Part shown: one piece after another, positions 60,485-64,000 of the stretch
Layout: each line of letters opens with the position of its first letter
How positions within the stretch are numbered: position 1 is the stretch's first letter
Origin: Leptasterias polaris
Lineage: Eukaryota > Echinodermata > Asteroidea > Forcipulatida > Asteriidae
DNA length: 64,000 nucleotides
Assembly: GCA_037783415.1 (NCBI GenBank)
Contig: JAZGTN010000011.1
Coordinates: 1,984,001 to 2,048,000, forward strand
Reading direction: 5' to 3'
The notes under the pieces: model-generated
Seen by the model: the letters and a program-made list of their open reading frames with translations, nothing else
Databases searched by the model: none
What the model was told of the DNA's origin: nothing
Position numbers and translations under genes: made by a program

Positions 60485-63400
60485 AACATTTTGAAAAACA
60501 TGCACTCTACCGTACAAACATTGTTATCTTTATGCCGACATCGAGTTTCACATAAACTGCTGTCGGCAGAAGACTCCTGATATTCTTTGCTTTTTTTGTA
60601 CACAGCCGAGTTCTGTAGAATTACAGTACAATGTCGTTCATTGAACTGCCAACTGGCCAGTAGCCGGGAAAGGATAACCTAGTTTGCTTGCTACAGCTCA
60701 TAAGTAATTAATGTAGCTCTACAATGAAATGAATACATGTAAACCTTGCAGTACTGATGTATCACACAACACTGAATGTTTGTGGCACTATCATCAGAAA
60801 TCACTTCAGGCAGTTCCAGGATTATACTCACATTGAACTCAACAAGGCTATCAGCAGTCTGGTTTAAGAAATGATTCTCAATTTTTTATGACCTGATGTG
60901 TTGACATACACTATCGATAATAACAAATCTCAACAAATAAAGTCAAGAAAATCAATCAAAACAAGAGTTCTGATTTGCCTGATCAATGCAACCTGAGTAA
61001 TCCTGCAATTGCCTTCTACCAGTATAAATTGCTATAACCAGCCCGTGCCCTTGGCTTAGAAGCCCCAGTTCCAATGTGAGACTTTCAGGAATGCTAGGTG
61101 ACACCAGGGGTGTGTTTTCGCGGCTGTAACCAATAACTGTTTCGGTTATTGGCCAATGATTGGCCAATGATTGGCCAATGATTGGCCAATGATTAACCAA
61201 TGAACGATTCAACAGAAACAGTTATTGGTTACCACCACGAAAACGCACCCCAGACCTACCACATACATCCACTATTCTCTGAATTTCGCCCATGCTTGGA
61301 ATCAAGTAAAGAAAGAGAAAAGACCCGGTATATCTACTGCCACCTGAAGATTACGATTGTTGCATTACTTTTTTCCCCCCCAATGGAGAGATGCCTAACT
61401 CTGCTAGGTAAGAACCAAATGAATGGCATGCAAACTGTTCAGTCTAACATGGCACTCTCTTATACTTGCAACATCAATCTGTTTAAATTGTAGACAGGTT
61501 AACTTCTACCTTTTTAAGAAAGACTGGTAGAGTTATTAACAATTCGCCTTTTTTCCCATTTGTATATTCAGCAGAGCCTTCTTGCTTCCAATCTTCCTTT
61601 GTACATGTTTGTTCTTCACCCAATCACGAGACAGGACAGTTGGCAAGTCATTATAAAACTATACAGTGCCTGGAATGTCAAGAAAGAAGCTACCTTGTGA
61701 TTGGTAGCATGAGCTGACAATATAGATGTTACTTCCCTAGAGTACTTGTTTTAAGAAGAAAACCAGAGACTTTATAAAAAACAGGGACCTGGTCCAAATA
61801 TCATACAGTTGTTTACAGCTAAGCAAATTCATATATTGGTACATTCATGAAATAGCTTACATTGACACCATTTTTTTAAAGCTCACAAATTTGCTGACCA
61901 GTAAACAGCTGGATGCAATCAGACTCCAGTCCTCTTAATACAGCCCTGGCAATACTGACCGAATACAATATATAAACAGGTTACATGTATGTCTGAGAAG
62001 GTACCACACTGGTAGTTTGCAAATATACCATCAACGAAAACAATATACCCAACAGACTAGCCGAGTCGATGCTCACTGATGAAGTTATTCATTTTCCATT
62101 ATTGTAAATTCAGTGACCGGACCTGAGCTGTGAGCTAGGCATATTTTTAAGCCAGCAAAAGGCAACTCCAAGGGTGACCATACAGACAACAAAATGCCCA
62201 AAAGATACCTGACTCTCTAATACACTTTTCCTCAAAAAATAAAATTGCTTCAAATATTTTACACTTTACAATTTCCCTCGATGATTGGTAACCAAGCATA
62301 ACAGCTAAGCTCTCACAACTCGGCCGTTTTGCAATCCATTCCTCACCATTGTTGTACCTTCCCTTTGACTTTAAAACAAATCACAAAAGAAAAATTTAAT
62401 AAACAAAAACACAACTTTGCACCATGTGAATCTACTTCAAAAATTAATAATTGAACTTGGACAAATTTCTCAAAGGAGTGAATTTCAATTTTCAATCTCT
62501 AAATGTACACAGAATGGTAGATTCTCCTTTAAAGCAGTCATTGTGGAAGAGATTGTGTAGAGTCAATGAGGAAAAAACTACATAAGTGATCAGAACGTGC
62601 CTAAATAAATTCTACCTGAAAATGTGACGGGGGGGAAAAACAAAAATTTCTTTTTCTCAATGCAGAGGAATAACCAAGCTATATACCACAATAGACCCTT
62701 CTCAGGTAAACATCACTATTTGATTGCTTGCCATGCTGGGTACCTACATGCGCACGTCACACGTCACGCACTCACTTCACTAGAACCTGCTCAAGCATGC
62801 GCAAATGTAACATTGGACGGCCCTACCGGTACGCACTGTACATGTGCATTGTACTCCAGGATGGCAATTTCTCTCCTTGCTATAGAACAATGACGTCAGT
62901 GAGAAGGCTCTATAATATTGATATCTTGGTCAGGTTACTCATGTAAGAATAACTGCAGACTGGGTTTACACAGTCAGGGTACTTGTCTAATGGCCATTTA
63001 CAGCCTCATTCTAACTCTCACTGGCTTATAAGCTGGAAACCAAGATGGCCGTTCACTAGCAATAGTCTACAGCTTTTGCAAACTGGCCACCATATCCTGA
63101 GCAAAATACACGACTATGACATACTCCAGTGTATTTGATGTCAATACACAGTTCGTGTCCCGACACCATGTCTGACACAATCTACATGAAAATATACAAA
63201 AACAAAGAAGTGGGTTTGAGAATTATCCCAACGGCTTGTGAAAGGTTACTATTGGTCTGACTGGAATTGGTTCTCTTAAACACTCCTGGGCACAATTTCA
63301 AGGCATTGTTTACCTCGGCATTCTGCGCTTACAACCAATAGTCACATGCTTTATTGGGCCGACCCCGAAAGCCAAGAATTCAACGCTAAGCAGTGACATG

Positions 63401-63764
63401 AAATTGGGCCCAGATTATAAAATGACATTAGATTCAAATACAAACAAAATCTTACACTATAAAATCCTTACCAAGGGAGTTGCTTTAAATAATAATAATT
63501 TTGGCCCCATGATTCTTTAAATTTCGGGAAAATTAAATAAAAAAATTCACCTACATATACATACAAAGACACATTTCAAACTGAGAGAAGAAAAAAAGAA
63601 AAAATACTGTTTTTCAAACAACTTTATAAAAATCTACGTAAACAAACAAAGAAATTAAATTATCAGTCAATACCTGCACCCCAGAAATTCTTGCATGACC
63701 ATTTTACAATTTCAAATATCATTTTAGATGTCTAGGGCATATGGAATCATTGGGTTAGCTTAGA
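60485..63764. other. Unassigned non-coding DNA near the window end
   Basis: No exon or RNA gene is supportable. It contains the palindromic element at 61107-61251. Near 63390-63412 is a GAAATTGGGCCC word from a MITE end. The rest is AT-rich with many TTTATT words. It could be the 3' UTR or an intron of a minus-strand gene beyond the window. Confidence 0.4.
61107..61251. mobile_element. 145-bp palindromic element with an 11-bp internal array
   Basis: The ends GGGGTGTGTTTTCG and CGAAAACGCACCCC are inverted, continuing into AACCAATAACTGTTTC / GAAACAGTTATTGGTT. Between the arms is a tandem array of TTGGCCAATGA (11 bases, about four copies). Each copy contains the palindrome ATTGGCCAAT. Confidence 0.85.
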
Positions 63765-63767
63765 ATG

Positions 63768-63930
63768 AGGCTGTGTCCAAATTGGAGGATACGGCTACGG
63801 CTACGGCTACATTGCTGCTTCATTATGAAGTATGGATGTCCATAGCAACACCCTTAACAACAGCCGAAGCTGTAGCCGAAGCTGTAGCCGAGCCGCCAAT
63901 TCGGATACGGCTCGACTCTCCCTCTGCTCC
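63768..63930. mobile_element. Inverted-repeat element rich in TACGGC / GCCGTA words
   Basis: The left part reads GTGTCCAAATTGGAGGATAC followed by GGCTAC repeats. The right part reads GCTGTAGCCGAAGCTGTAGC and CCGCCAATTCGGATACGGCT. The arms are inverted copies of TACGGCTAC-type words. The right boundary is uncertain because the window ends soon after. Confidence 0.5.
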
Positions 63931-64000
63931 CAACACACCCACACACAGGGGTCCACTCGCCTACAGCCGGGAGCAAGTTCGGTTGGCTGACTAGAGTCGA

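Overview
The window is animal nuclear DNA. It is AT-rich, its genes are split into many small exons with GT-AG introns, and it is packed with short transposable elements, tandem arrays and SINEs. Two conserved animal genes can be assembled exon by exon. The repeat families (MITEs with TTAA-type and GGGCCCAATTTCAT-type ends, and a tRNA-derived SINE with the CCTTGAGCAAGACACTTAA core) suggest a marine invertebrate deuterostome, most likely an echinoderm and perhaps a starfish. That placement rests on remembered repeat style and was not tested by a search.

Layout: (1) 1-3232, downstream flank of Rab1 with no coding signal. (2) 3233-21449, minus strand: a complete Rab1-type small GTPase gene of 7 coding exons (206 aa), whose 10.7-kb first intron is full of DNA transposons. 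(3) 21450-26163: the region between the two divergent genes, with promoter-like motifs near the Rab1 start and two inverted-repeat elements. (4) 26164-56128, plus strand: a complete adenylate kinase 7 (AK7) gene of 17 coding exons (710 aa), with an N-terminal Rossmann-like region, an adenylate kinase domain and a C-terminal Dpy-30 motif. (5) 56129-64000: AK7 3' flank, then repeat-rich DNA with one doubtful terminal exon of a minus-strand gene.

The AK7 introns hold the most striking structures. There is a 1.06-kb foldback element (intron 1) and a homogeneous 39-bp array of about 48 copies (intron 3). There is a 55-bp array of about 11 copies (intron 5) and a 4.1-kb array of 52-bp units, about 78 copies (intron 11). 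Intron 6 holds a complete 8.6-kb Ty3/gypsy LTR retrotransposon in antisense, with 745-bp LTRs in which I see no difference and a 4-bp target duplication. Several insertions are nested, so their relative ages can be read: an element inside a Harbinger-like transposon in Rab1 intron 1, and MITEs inside SINEs.

Rab1 (ER-to-Golgi traffic, housekeeping) and AK7 (motile cilia and flagella) are not functionally linked; they are simply divergent neighbours. I found no CRISPR array, operon, rRNA or functional tRNA gene. No clearly new multi-gene system is visible; the novelty lies in the repeat architecture.
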